Shown here: positions 8,434 to 16,268 of the stretch, piece after piece
Position numbering within the stretch: the first letter of the stretch is position 1
Layout of the letters: every line of letters starts with the position of its first letter
NCBI RefSeq assembly: GCF_036250735.1
Contig: NZ_CP109430.1
Coordinates: forward strand, 248,001-312,000
DNA from: Streptosporangium sp. NBC_01495
Lineage (GTDB): Bacteria; Actinomycetota; Actinomycetes; Streptosporangiales; Streptosporangiaceae
DNA length: 64,000 nt
Reading direction: 5' to 3'
The notes under the pieces: model-generated
The model's input: the letters and a program-made list of their open reading frames with translations, nothing else
Told to the model about the DNA's origin: nothing
Databases searched by the model: none
Made by a program: the position numbers and the translations under genes

Positions 8434-9594
8434 TCAGGGGCCGGTGAGGCGGCGGTCTCCACGGGTGGTGACCACGAACACCTGCCAGTTGTAGTAGGCG
8501 TAGTAGTTTCTGATGTCCTGCTTGATCTGGCGCGTGTGCAGCAACACCGCGTTGACGTACGCCTGGGAGTGGTTGTAGGCGTACAGCGCGCGCCGGTAGT
8601 CGCGCGGTGCCCCCGACGCGCGCAGATAGTTGGCCGCGGCGAGCAGGGAGTCGCGGGTGTCCTGGATGTCACCGCCCATGCCGTAGGCGGCCCACGTTCC
8701 CGGCATGAACTGCATGGGGCCCTTGGCGCCCGTGTGGCTCGGTGACCGCACGCGGCCGAACTTGGTCTCGACGAACATCACCGCCGCCAGCACCTCCCAC
8801 TCCACGCCGAACCGCCGCTCGGCGTGCCGGAAGTGGCCGAGCAGGAAGTCGGCGGGCTTGGCCGGCTGTACACGGAATTTCGCCGCCCCGCTGATGGGCC
8901 GGACGAGGGAGCGAAGATCCCGGCCGGCCGTCACGTTGTCCTTCGCCTGCCCGGCCAGGGCCTTCGGCAGCTTGGCGTAGGTGCGGGAGGCGATCTTCGG
9001 GTTGAGAACCAGGTAGCGGTAGATGCGCTGCTGGTGCAGGGCCAGCAGCACCACCGGCTCAGGAGGACTTCCCCTGCCGGGATCGCCGTCGCGCCTCCAG
9101 GCGTCGATGGCACGCCGGAGCTCCGCGGTGGTCGTGGTCAGGGAACGGGCCAGTCGCGACGGATCGGTGGGGATCGCCGCTTCCGGGGAGGGCAGGGCGG
9201 GCACCTGACCCGCGGGCGTCGTCTGGTGCGCGGACTCCTTCGCCGGTGACGTCTCCGACGGCGGTGTCGTCTTCTGGCCGGGGGCCGCCGACGCGGCGGC
9301 GCTTTCCGAGGGGGCGCTCTGCGGGGTGGAGCCCCGTGCGGCGCCCTGCGAGGCGGCATCCTGTGCGGCGCCCTGTGCGGCGGAGTCCTGCGAGGCGGCG
9401 CTTTGCGAGGTGGCGCAGCCGGAGATCGCGACGACCAGGCCGACGAGCGAGGCGAGTATCGGCCTCCCGCGCGACCGGCCCGTGCGCACGTTCGGCGACC
9501 TGCCCCCCGAGGCGTCCGGTCGCGCGGGCGTCATCCGCCCATTCGGCCGGTGGTCACGCTCCGGCCGTGAAACCTCCGCGTGCTGATCGTTCAT
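8434..9594 (-). CDS. Lytic transglycosylase lipoprotein
   Basis: 386 residues from the ATG at 9594. A type II signal peptide ends in LVGLVVAISGC, giving a lipidated Cys60 after an unusually long basic N-region; translation from Met21 is possible. Residues 61-105 are a degenerate pentapeptide tract (SAAQG, DAASQG type), then a Pro/Thr-rich linker. The soluble-lytic-transglycosylase domain (about 255-360) has catalytic Glu276 in FVETKFGRV, the GAKGPMQFMPGTWAAYG motif, and the LLAAANYLRASG and ALYAYNHSQAYV blocks. It should cleave peptidoglycan strands at the outer face of the membrane with release of anhydromuropeptides. Confidence 0.9.
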   Translation of the reverse strand: MNDQHAEVSRPERDHRPNGRMTPARPDASGGRSPNVRTGRSRGRPILASLVGLVVAISGCATSQSAASQDSAAQGAAQDAASQGAARGSTPQSAPSESAAASAAPGQKTTPPSETSPAKESAHQTTPAGQVPALPSPEAAIPTDPSRLARSLTTTTAELRRAIDAWRRDGDPGRGSPPEPVVLLALHQQRIYRYLVLNPKIASRTYAKLPKALAGQAKDNVTAGRDLRSLVRPISGAAKFRVQPAKPADFLLGHFRHAERRFGVEWEVLAAVMFVETKFGRVRSPSHTGAKGPMQFMPGTWAAYGMGGDIQDTRDSLLAAANYLRASGAPRDYRRALYAYNHSQAYVNAVLLHTRQIKQDIRNYYAYYNWQVFVVTTRGDRRLTGP

Positions 9595-10510
9595 CGGCCC
9601 CAACGTACCCGAGCGACGACCGCTCAGCCCGCTTTCCCACACAACGAGACTCGTCGTACCGAATGGCGCACCCGGTGGAGAGGCCGTGGCCGTCACGCCG
9701 GGCCGGCGTGGGATGAACCTCGGGCAGGACGTGCTGTCCGATTCCGGAGGACCCGACCGGCTGATTCGGATGGCTTGAGTTTCCGTGGAGAGCCCGAGAG
9801 CCGTACGGCAACGGCCCCGGCGGGTACATCGAAACCCCGCGCCGACGCATCCCCGCTTCGGGGAGCGACGGGTTCTTTCGCATATCGGGAGAGGCGAGCA
9901 GGCCGGAAGGGCCGGCCACAATCGTTCCAGACGTGAACCGGGAGATGCCGAACACGGGCGAGTGGCGTAACTCATCGATAAGCGACGTGGTCGGCACGGC
10001 TGCTGCCGGAAACTCGCCGAGTATGGCCCGTTTCCCTTTGTCGCGTATTTCCGGAGCGATGTGCCGACCATATCCGCCACGTATATAGCGGTTGTATATT
10101 GCCTGGTCAAGATGGGGTTTGGCGTCTTGGGGCCACCCCGTGGACAGCCCTCCCTCTCCCGCTCGTGGTCGGCGGAAACGATCGTCCTGGCTGCGGAGGA
10201 GTCGCGACGCGAAACCGGGGGTCGCCCGCCGCCGGTCACCCAGAGATTCGGTAAGACGATATACCGCAGATATACAGGCTCGAAGCATTCTTTCCCCATC
10301 CGCTGGAGACGAGGGGGCGACGGTAGGAGATGCAGGAGGGCGACCGGGACTTGCTCCTGACACATCGGTGCCACCGTACCGGGAGAACGGCCGAACGATC
10401 ACACACCGTCGAGGCCGGTCATCGGGAACGGATCGACGGCCTGCCGACTCTCTCGACTTCTAATGTGCCATCTCTTAAACGTTAGTACGGGAAGGTGGGG
10501 GCGTTCTTAC
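9595..10510. other. 900-base intergenic region, no gene recognised
   Basis: Long frames exist on both strands, but none has GC3 bias or a recognisable family. It contains several A/T-rich islands (about 9890, 10040-10110, 10250) that could be promoters for the flanking divergent genes. No RNA gene or significant hairpin is visible. Confidence 0.4.
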
Positions 10511-11569
10511 ATGACACGGCTTTATGAATTGCCCGCCGGTAAGCGTCTCGACTGGCGGGAGGCGGTCGCGCAATCGGTGATCTCCATCGGCGGCCCCGGC
10601 CCCGGCCCCGGCCCCGAGGCCGACGACCTCTGGGCCGAGATGAGTCTCGTGGACCTCGGCATCACGCGACTGTCACGGGTGCGATGCACGTCATTCGAGA
10701 CACGACGCGCCCAGCACCGGATCCGCCAGTCCGGCCCCGGCATGTACCAGCTCTCGCTGACCCTCAGAGCCCGGCCGGGAGCACAGCAGCAAGACCATGA
10801 AGCCGACCTCGGGTCGGCGGAACTGCTGCTGTACGACACCTCCCGGCCCTTCCACGCCTGGACGCCGGTCGACGGCCCCGGGGCGCCCATCCCGGGTGGA
10901 CGTTCGGCGAACCTGGATGACAGCCTGATCCTGCAGTTTCCCTGTGAGGTCCTCCCGGTCCCCCGCGCCGAGGTCGAACGACTCCTGGGGGTACGGCTGC
11001 CGGCGCGGGAGGGAGTCGGCGCGCTGCTGTCCGGGCTTCTTCTCCAACTGGTCCAGCAACGTGATCCGTTCCCACCCCAGGAGGCCGTCCGGATCTCCAC
11101 GGTCATCCTCGACCTCCTCGCGACCCTGCTGACCCAGGACCTCGACGCGCGTGCGGCAACGTCGCCGAACGATCCGCGAGGGCTCATGGTCATGCGCGTC
11201 CAGGCGTTCATCGAGCGGAACCTGGGAGCCGCGAACCTGTCCCCTTCGATGATCGCCTCCGCTCACCACCTCTCCACCCGGCACCTGCACAGGCTCTTCG
11301 AGGAGCAGGACCTCAGTGTCGGGCGCTGGATCCGGCAGCGCCAGCTCGAACGCTGCCGACGCGACCTGGCCGATCCCGTACTGGACACCCTGCCGGTCCG
11401 CGCCGTCGCCGCCCGCTGGGGCTTCGGCAGCGAATCACACTTCAACCGGGCATTCCGCGCCGCCTACGGCATACCCCCCGCGGCCTACCGGCGCAGCCTG
11501 CGAGATTCGGCGGACACGGCCACCGCGCACTGGCCGGTCCCGCTCCAAAGGTGTGTACGCGTGAGCTGA
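10511..11569 (+). CDS. AraC family transcriptional regulator
   Basis: 352 residues from ATG 10511; GGAAGG lies upstream, and the alternative ATG 10463 would add 16 poorly conserved residues. The N-terminal half (about 15-200) is the AraC-binding-like sensor of the Streptomyces type (SFETRRAQHRI, YQLSLTLR, DTSRPF). The C-terminal double HTH (about 232-335) is typical: IERNLGAANLSPSMIA..HHLSTRHLHRLF, WIRQRQLERCRRDLADP and RWGFGSESHFNRAFRAAYG. A (Gly-Pro)4 run at residues 28-35 is unusual. Effector and targets are unknown; no clear partner gene is adjacent. Confidence 0.9.
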   Translation: MTRLYELPAGKRLDWREAVAQSVISIGGPGPGPGPEADDLWAEMSLVDLGITRLSRVRCTSFETRRAQHRIRQSGPGMYQLSLTLRARPGAQQQDHEADLGSAELLLYDTSRPFHAWTPVDGPGAPIPGGRSANLDDSLILQFPCEVLPVPRAEVERLLGVRLPAREGVGALLSGLLLQLVQQRDPFPPQEAVRISTVILDLLATLLTQDLDARAATSPNDPRGLMVMRVQAFIERNLGAANLSPSMIASAHHLSTRHLHRLFEEQDLSVGRWIRQRQLERCRRDLADPVLDTLPVRAVAARWGFGSESHFNRAFRAAYGIPPAAYRRSLRDSADTATAHWPVPLQRCVRVS

Positions 11570-11881
11570 CCATTCAGGCCTCTCGCCTGGATTCAGCGGA
11601 TCGCCACTGGCGGTTCCGGCTGGGGCGAGCATCCGTCGTACGGCGGCGACGGGACCGAGGTGATGCGGCTCGATCGGCGCCCACCGCTCATCGGTCGGAT
11701 CAGGAGGTGAAACCGCCGATCATCCCTGCTCCCCGGCAGGACAGCCTCATGATCACCTCGAGAACGCGAACTGAGGGCCTTTGGTCCTGAGCCGATGCGC
11801 CGAACAGCCCTGTTTTTACCGAGGGGGGCGGAGTCATCCTGAGATATGGGGAGAAAGGGATGGCTGTCCGGGGGAGGAGAC
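11570..11881. other. Intergenic region upstream of the DUF305 gene
   Basis: About 310 bases. An isolated AGGAGGTGA (about 11701) is an excellent anti-16S match but opens only a 28-codon frame. No other feature is seen. Confidence 0.4.
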
Positions 11882-12580
11882 ATGAGGCCGGAGATGAGGA
11901 AGATCCTGTTCGGATCAATCCTGGTGACCGTGGCGTCGGTGGGTATCACCGTGGCGGCTGCGATCGAGGATCGAATTCCGTCGGTCCAGCCGTCCTACGC
12001 TCCGGCGGACCCGGACAAGCCGTCCTACGCTCCGGCGGACCCGGACAAGCAGTCAACGGGCTGGGTGGACAACATGGACTCGAACAGTGAGTTCGACTAC
12101 CTGGCGCAGATGATCGCTCATGATCGGGAGACCGTCGCCGCCGCGATGCAGCTTCGGCGTTCCAGCGCACCGGAAATGCGCCGATTGGGCGAGAGGGTCG
12201 TGGCCACGCAGACCGCTGAGATCGCGACGATGAAGGCGTGGCTGGCCAAGTGGTACCCGGGGCGCTCCACGATGGTCGGCTATCAGCCGATGATGCGTGA
12301 TCTGTCGAAGCTGTCGGGTGACACGCTGAACAAGACGTTCTTGAAAGGCATGATCCCGCACCACAAGGTGGCGGTGATGATGTCCCAGCGACTGATCAGA
12401 CACGGGTCCCTGCGGCACAAGGGGGTCGCGGTGTTCGCCCGCAAGGTGCGAGACACCAAGCATGCCGAGATATCCCAGATGCAGCGTCAGCTGGCGACCG
12501 AGTCGAAGGAGAGACCTGCCGGTGAGCCAAAGGAGAGGCCTACCGGCCTGATCATGCCGGTCACGCAAGCCGTGGCCTAG
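11882..12580 (+). CDS. DUF305 membrane-anchored protein
   Basis: 232 residues; the ATG at 11882 is preceded by GGGGGAGGAGA. One N-terminal hydrophobic segment (ILFGSILVTVASVGITVAAA) serves as signal anchor, followed by two tandem copies of PSYAPADPDK (residues about 42-61). The DUF305 ferritin-like domain shows both family motifs: FDYLAQMIAHDRETVAAAMQ and FLKGMIPHHKVAVMMSQ. In the first, His-Asp replaces the usual His-His. The C-terminus has a second repeat, KERP(A/T)G. DUF305 proteins are periplasmic or extracellular and often sit with copper or metal genes; none is adjacent here. Confidence 0.85.
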   Translation: MRPEMRKILFGSILVTVASVGITVAAAIEDRIPSVQPSYAPADPDKPSYAPADPDKQSTGWVDNMDSNSEFDYLAQMIAHDRETVAAAMQLRRSSAPEMRRLGERVVATQTAEIATMKAWLAKWYPGRSTMVGYQPMMRDLSKLSGDTLNKTFLKGMIPHHKVAVMMSQRLIRHGSLRHKGVAVFARKVRDTKHAEISQMQRQLATESKERPAGEPKERPTGLIMPVTQAVA

Positions 12581-12899
12581 GCATGGCGGTCTCCCAGCCG
12601 GTGAGAGACGGTCAGTCGTCACCGCCGCCCGCTCCGTGGCGCTCGCCCGGTGTCCTGTGCCGGAAATCCGTCGATGACGTTGGATGATGTCGGTGAAGCC
12701 CTGGTCGAGCGCTGGGACGACGCGGCGGTAGGTCCTTGAGAGCGCGGTCCTGAGAGCGCGGCGTCTCCACGCGTGAGTGGAGGATGTCGGGGGCGTCCAC
12801 CACCCGGACGGCGGCGCACCGGAGCACGGCTCCGTCCGCCTTGCCGTCCGGTGGGTCAGGGGGCGGGACCCTGTCGGCGTATACGCCACGTCCGAGGTC
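12581..12899. other. Intergenic region between DUF305 and ArsR genes
   Basis: No gene recognised. Imperfect palindromes around 12800-12855 (CCACCCGGACGG / CCGTCCGGTGGG) may act as terminator for the DUF305 gene. Frames on the minus strand have high GC but no family resemblance. Confidence 0.4.
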
Positions 12900-12956
12900 C
12901 TTGACAGGGCCAAGTCCAGCACGGTAAAAAACCATCTAGTTATAGAACTGGAAGGT
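12900..12956 (+). promoter_or_regulatory. Probable ArsR promoter and operator
   Basis: TTGACA (about 12900-12905) is a consensus -35. Further downstream AGTTATAGAACT (about 12938-12949) forms a nearly perfect 12-base dyad just ahead of the GGAAGG ribosome site and the GTG start. Short A/T-rich dyads of this kind at the start of arsR-SRPBCC operons are usual ArsR operators, so the operon is probably autorepressed (inference). Confidence 0.45.
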
Positions 12957-12963
12957 AATTAAA

Positions 12964-13359
12964 GTGGCTGCCGACGTTCTCGACGCGACGTTCGCCGCGC
13001 TGGCCGACCCGACCCGGCGAGCGATTCTGGCCCGGCTGATGGAGGGCGAGGCCACGGTGACCGAGCTGGCCGCGCCGTTCGCGATGAGCCAGCCGGCCAT
13101 CTCCAAGCACCTGCGGGTACTGGAGCGCGCCGGGCTGATCTCTCGCGGACGCGACGCGCAGCGCAGGCCCCGCAGGCTGGAGGCCGGCCCGCTCAGGGAC
13201 GCCATGGACTGGCTGGCGAACTACCGCTCCTACTGGGAGGAGAGCTACCAGAGGCTGGACGACCTGCTCGGTGAGCTTGGGACCGGCGAAGCGAACCCCG
13301 CCGAACGGGAGCCCCCCTGGCCCGGTGGAGCGAACCCCGCCGAACGGGAGAGCCCGTGA
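12964..13359 (+). CDS. ArsR/SmtB family regulator
   Basis: 131 residues, GTG start with GGAAGG 8 bases upstream. The winged helix is complete: FAALADPTRRAILARLMEGE, VTELAAPFAMSQPAISKHLRVLERAGLISRGRD, then the wing RRPRRLE. There is no metal-binding Cys motif, which fits the non-metal subgroup that controls an adjacent SRPBCC gene. The C-terminus ends in two copies of a GxANPAERE peptide encoded by a 20-base direct repeat. The stop overlaps the start of the SRPBCC gene, so the pair is translationally coupled. Confidence 0.92.
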   Translation: MAADVLDATFAALADPTRRAILARLMEGEATVTELAAPFAMSQPAISKHLRVLERAGLISRGRDAQRRPRRLEAGPLRDAMDWLANYRSYWEESYQRLDDLLGELGTGEANPAEREPPWPGGANPAERESP

Positions 13360-13847
13360 TGTCACGGCAGGAGCAGGCCGAAGGTCTGACGGTGCGGGCG
13401 GTGTCCGACACCGACCTCGTGCTCACCAGGACGTTCGCCGCGCCCCGGCGGCTCGTTTTCGACGCGTTCACCCGGCCCGAGCTGCTCCGGCGATGGCACG
13501 GCGCGCGCGGCTGGCACCTCGTCGTCTGTGAGATCGACCTGCGTCCAGGCGGTGTCTGGCGCTTCGTGTCGCGCGGGCCGGAGGGTGCCGAACTGGGCCA
13601 CGGCGGGGTGTTCCACGAGGTCGCCGCGCCCGGACGGCTGGTCCAGAGCGAGGTCCACGACGGCTGGGAGGAAGGGGAGGCCCTCGTCACCACCGTTTTC
13701 GATGAGCGGGACGGCCGGACCGCGATGACCACCACGGTGCGTTACCCCTCACGGGAGGCCCGCGACGGCGTGCTCCGTACCCCCATGAAACGCGGCGCGG
13801 GCGAGGCGTACGACCGTCTCGCCGAGATGCTCAACGAGACGACGTGA
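13359..13847 (+). CDS. SRPBCC (Aha1/START-like) domain protein
   Basis: 162 residues from ATG 13359, which overlaps the arsR TGA by one base. The protein shows the family pattern: LVLTRTFAAPRRLVFDAFTRPELLRRW, then HLVVCEIDLRPGGVWRFV, GVFHEVAAPGRLV and a C-terminal helix AYDRLAEML. The fold binds hydrophobic ligands. ArsR-SRPBCC pairs are very common in actinomycetes, with the SRPBCC protein thought to modify responses to small molecules; the ligand is unknown. A tandem repeat array begins inside its last codons. Confidence 0.9.
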   Translation: MSRQEQAEGLTVRAVSDTDLVLTRTFAAPRRLVFDAFTRPELLRRWHGARGWHLVVCEIDLRPGGVWRFVSRGPEGAELGHGGVFHEVAAPGRLVQSEVHDGWEEGEALVTTVFDERDGRTAMTTTVRYPSREARDGVLRTPMKRGAGEAYDRLAEMLNETT

Positions 13848-13949
13848 ACGGCGAGCCGCAATGGCCGACCGTGAACGGCGAGTTGTAACGGCCGACCGTG
13901 AACGGCGAGCCGCAATGACCGACTTGAAAGGCGAACTGTGATGACCGAC
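13843..13949 (+). repeat. Four tandem 26-27-bp copies of a ribosome-site/start-codon module
   Basis: Units at 13843-13869, 13870-13896, 13897-13923 and 13924-13949. Units 1 and 3 differ at one base; unit 2 carries a few changes; unit 4 is the most diverged. Unit 4 contains the functional ribosome site and ATG of the VOC gene followed by ACCGAC. Units 1 and 3 carry the same GGCGAGCCGCAATG(G/A)CCGAC layout, so the array looks like serial duplication of the initiation region. Confidence 0.8.
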
Positions 13950-14405
13950 GCCCAGCCCACGCAGACCGAGATCCCGGCCGACATCGCCGATATCCCGACC
14001 GACCTCACCGCACCGCCCGTCCCTCCCGGCACGTTTCTCCTCGAACTCGTCCCGGTGCCCGTCAAGGACATCGACCGGGCCAAAGCCTTCTACGCCGACC
14101 GCCTCGGCTTCCAGGTGGACGTCGACGTGCGGCCCGCGGAGGGGGTGCGAATCGTCCAGCTCACCCCGCCGGGCTCGGCCTGCTCGATCACCCTGACCGA
14201 GGGCGTCCCGTCCCTCGACATGCCGGTCGGCACGCTGCGCGGCCTGCACCTGGTGGTGAGCGACATCGAGGAGGCCCGTACGGCACTCCTCGACCGCGGT
14301 GCGGACGTGGGGCCCGTTGAGGACCTGGGCGGTGTCTACTACGCCGCCTTCGCCGACCCGGACGGCAACACCTGGACCCTCCAGCACATGCCCTGGCGTG
14401 CCTAG
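13941..14405 (+). CDS. VOC (glyoxalase/dioxygenase superfamily) protein
   Basis: 154 residues. After a 30-residue disordered leader the VOC half-domain reads LELVPVPVKDIDRAKAFYADRLGFQ, then IVQLTPPGSACSITL, LHLVVSDIEEARTALLDRG and VYYAAFADPDGNTWTLQ. Together these give a metal-binding His/Glu-type cup in the glyoxalase fold. The protein is probably co-transcribed with arsR and the SRPBCC gene, and so part of a detoxification or resistance unit; substrate unknown. The start ATG lies in the fourth unit of a tandem repeat. Confidence 0.88.
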   Translation: MTDAQPTQTEIPADIADIPTDLTAPPVPPGTFLLELVPVPVKDIDRAKAFYADRLGFQVDVDVRPAEGVRIVQLTPPGSACSITLTEGVPSLDMPVGTLRGLHLVVSDIEEARTALLDRGADVGPVEDLGGVYYAAFADPDGNTWTLQHMPWRA

Positions 14406-14847
14406 GGACGCCTTCGACGGCAAGCCCGTGTCCAGAGCCAGGACCAAGCAGCCCCTTCGAGGCTTCGCGGCCCATGGCAGGGTTTTTCCACATCGGCTGT
14501 TGCTCGCGCGCCCGCCGCTGGACGCCGACGAGGAACGCAAGATCCGTAAGCTGGCTGGAGCGCGGCACGCCCCAGGCGATTGGACCGTGCGGGCGCGGGT
14601 GATCGTACTCGGGCGAACACTGTCGGCGTATCACCCGCCGTTGCGGCAAGGAACGCGCGATCGTCGCGGTGGTCTTTCCTTGCCGGCCATCGTCTGGCAT
14701 CTGCTGTCAAACCCCGATGTCCACCTCATCGACCCCGGCGCAGGTTGGCCGCAGCCAGTGGATCACTTCGTTGCAAGCTCCTGCGGGCTCCACCGGGGGC
14801 ACCGTTCTCCGCAGGCCTGCCGTACCAGGCCATCAGGATGAAAAACC
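14406..14847 (+). pseudogene. Transposase debris (IS630-like N-terminus and a second fragment)
   Basis: Around 14500-14630 the plus strand encodes ARPPLDADEERKIRKLAG and RHAPGDWTVRARVIVL, the start of the N-terminal HTH of actinobacterial IS630-type transposases; it then loses frame. Around 14690-14750 another frame reads LPAIVWHLLSNPDVHLID, which resembles a segment seen in other IS transposases. Neither fragment has an intact neighbour or visible inverted repeats. I take the block as two IS scars. Confidence 0.45.
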
Positions 14848-15660
14848 TCAGCGAGGTGCCGTAGCCTTCGGGTCTCTAAGGATGAGCACATCGTTCCTGG
14901 CCAGCGTTGCCGCGTGGCTGCGGGCCTCGCGCCCGTTCATCGCGAGCACCAATGACCAATTGGCTGTCGTCGTTCCTGCGGAGGACGCCGATAGCACCAC
15001 GGCTCGGAGCTCTCTCGGCGGATACCCTTTCTCGATCAGCAACACGAGGACCGGATCCCCGCTCCGTAATGCCCCGCCCAGGACGTCGCCACGGGTCACG
15101 TCGAGTCCGACCACCCTGAGGTCACCGCTTACCAATCCTCGAATGCTAGGCGATAGATCGGCATTCAGCAGGGGCTCCCCCTTCTCGATTGCCTTAAGCG
15201 TGATACGTCCATCGACTGGCAGTGTGGCGTAGTCGTTCTCACCCAGCGCTGCCCGTGTGTCCATCGTCAGGTCATTCAGTGTCACCTCGTGGTAAGCAGG
15301 GAGATCCGACGCGACTATGAACACGGGCACCTGACGATTGGTTACCAGGCTCCACACAGCTGCAATAACCGCGCCGGTTACGGCAACGGCGAGAATGAAT
15401 CCGGAGAACGGCCCGCGAACTGTTCGGGGGCGCTGGGACGAGGGGCCGTCCTCCGTGAGGATTTGACCCGAGCTTCCTCTACCGTTGGGTGACGCGCCGG
15501 AGTTGGGCGGCGGCTCCGGAGCGCTCGAGGTGTTGGACACCAGCACCCGAGGTTCATCTGCGCGGGGAGGTGGCGAATCCCCCGGTGGAGCAGAAACCGC
15601 TGCGTGTTCATCGCCGTCGCCCGGGTCCTCAGGTGGATATCTGGCCGGATCAGAGATCAT
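14848..15660 (-). CDS. SAF-domain (CpaB-like) single-pass membrane protein, third gene of an unknown operon
   Basis: 270 residues. Residues 1-85 are Pro/Ser-rich, acidic and disordered. A single transmembrane helix follows (GFILAVAVTGAVIAAVWSLV, about 88-107). The external domain begins VPVFIVASDLPAYHEVTLNDL with a SAF/CpaB-like pattern (L.....I...DL) and GEPLLNADL. CpaB proteins guide pilus assembly, but no pilus genes are nearby. Its ATG overlaps the stop of the upstream membrane-protein gene (ATGA at 15657-15660), so the two were translationally coupled before that gene was interrupted by an IS. Function unknown. Confidence 0.7.
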   Translation of the reverse strand: MISDPARYPPEDPGDGDEHAAVSAPPGDSPPPRADEPRVLVSNTSSAPEPPPNSGASPNGRGSSGQILTEDGPSSQRPRTVRGPFSGFILAVAVTGAVIAAVWSLVTNRQVPVFIVASDLPAYHEVTLNDLTMDTRAALGENDYATLPVDGRITLKAIEKGEPLLNADLSPSIRGLVSGDLRVVGLDVTRGDVLGGALRSGDPVLVLLIEKGYPPRELRAVVLSASSAGTTTANWSLVLAMNGREARSHAATLARNDVLILRDPKATAPR

Positions 15661-16268
15661 TGCTCGTCGTCCGTCCTGCCATGCTCACTGGTAACGATTC
15701 GTATCCGCAGTTCGTTACCCGCATCTGGTTCGTAACGCCAGCCGGGACTCGCGCCTTCCAGGATGAAACGATCCAGGTCTTCCCATCGTGCGCGTTCCGC
15801 GAGGAGGGTGTCGGGCTGCGGCAACCTGAGCTGCTCGAGCAGTTTGAGTCGGTGCACCTCAAACGCCGCCCGTAAGTGTTCGCCGTACTCTGCCGCCGCG
15901 GGAATGGCGGACAGATATGCCCAGTAGGCAAGTACGAGTCCCAGGGCGAACAGCAGAATAGACAGAGGCATTGAAGTGCCGAGCAGGACCGCAAGAACCG
16001 GATTGAGTGCCGCGAACGCCACCAGCCACAGGCACAGAACGAGGAGGAACTCCATGGTGGCGCGAGCGTCTTCCACGTCCTCGGCGGTTTCCCTCGGCAA
16101 TACCTTATGCAGACGCGGCCACACTGTGATCAGGCTGATACCGTACCGGCGTATTGGGTAGAATTCTGCGGCGCGTAACACGTTGCCCAGCCGAGTTGGC
16201 AACACACCGGTTTCGGGATAGGCCCAGTAACGCAGTTCGCTCGCGCTCATGCGATGACGCTCTCGTTC
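15657..16268 (-). pseudogene. 3' half of a membrane-protein gene split by the IS element
   Basis: This encodes the C-terminal part of the interrupted gene (continuing ERERHRMSASELRYWAY). It has two or three transmembrane segments (EFLLVLCLWLVAFAALNPVLAV, ILLFALGLVLAYWAYL) and a helical tail. When the IS and one copy of its 10-bp duplication are removed, this half joins 17771-18121 exactly in frame to give a 320-residue protein. An internal ATG at 16250 could still drive a 197-residue product. No known family is evident. Confidence 0.8.

Noticed and set aside
9554-10402. Long open frames on both strands between the transglycosylase and AraC genes
   Set aside because: No codon bias, no ribosome site, no recognisable family; they are expected in GC-rich non-coding DNA.
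12720-12790. GCGTCTCCACGCGTGAGTGGAGGAT-like segment resembling a CRISPR repeat
   Set aside because: Only a single copy exists, with no spacer periodicity and no cas genes in the window.
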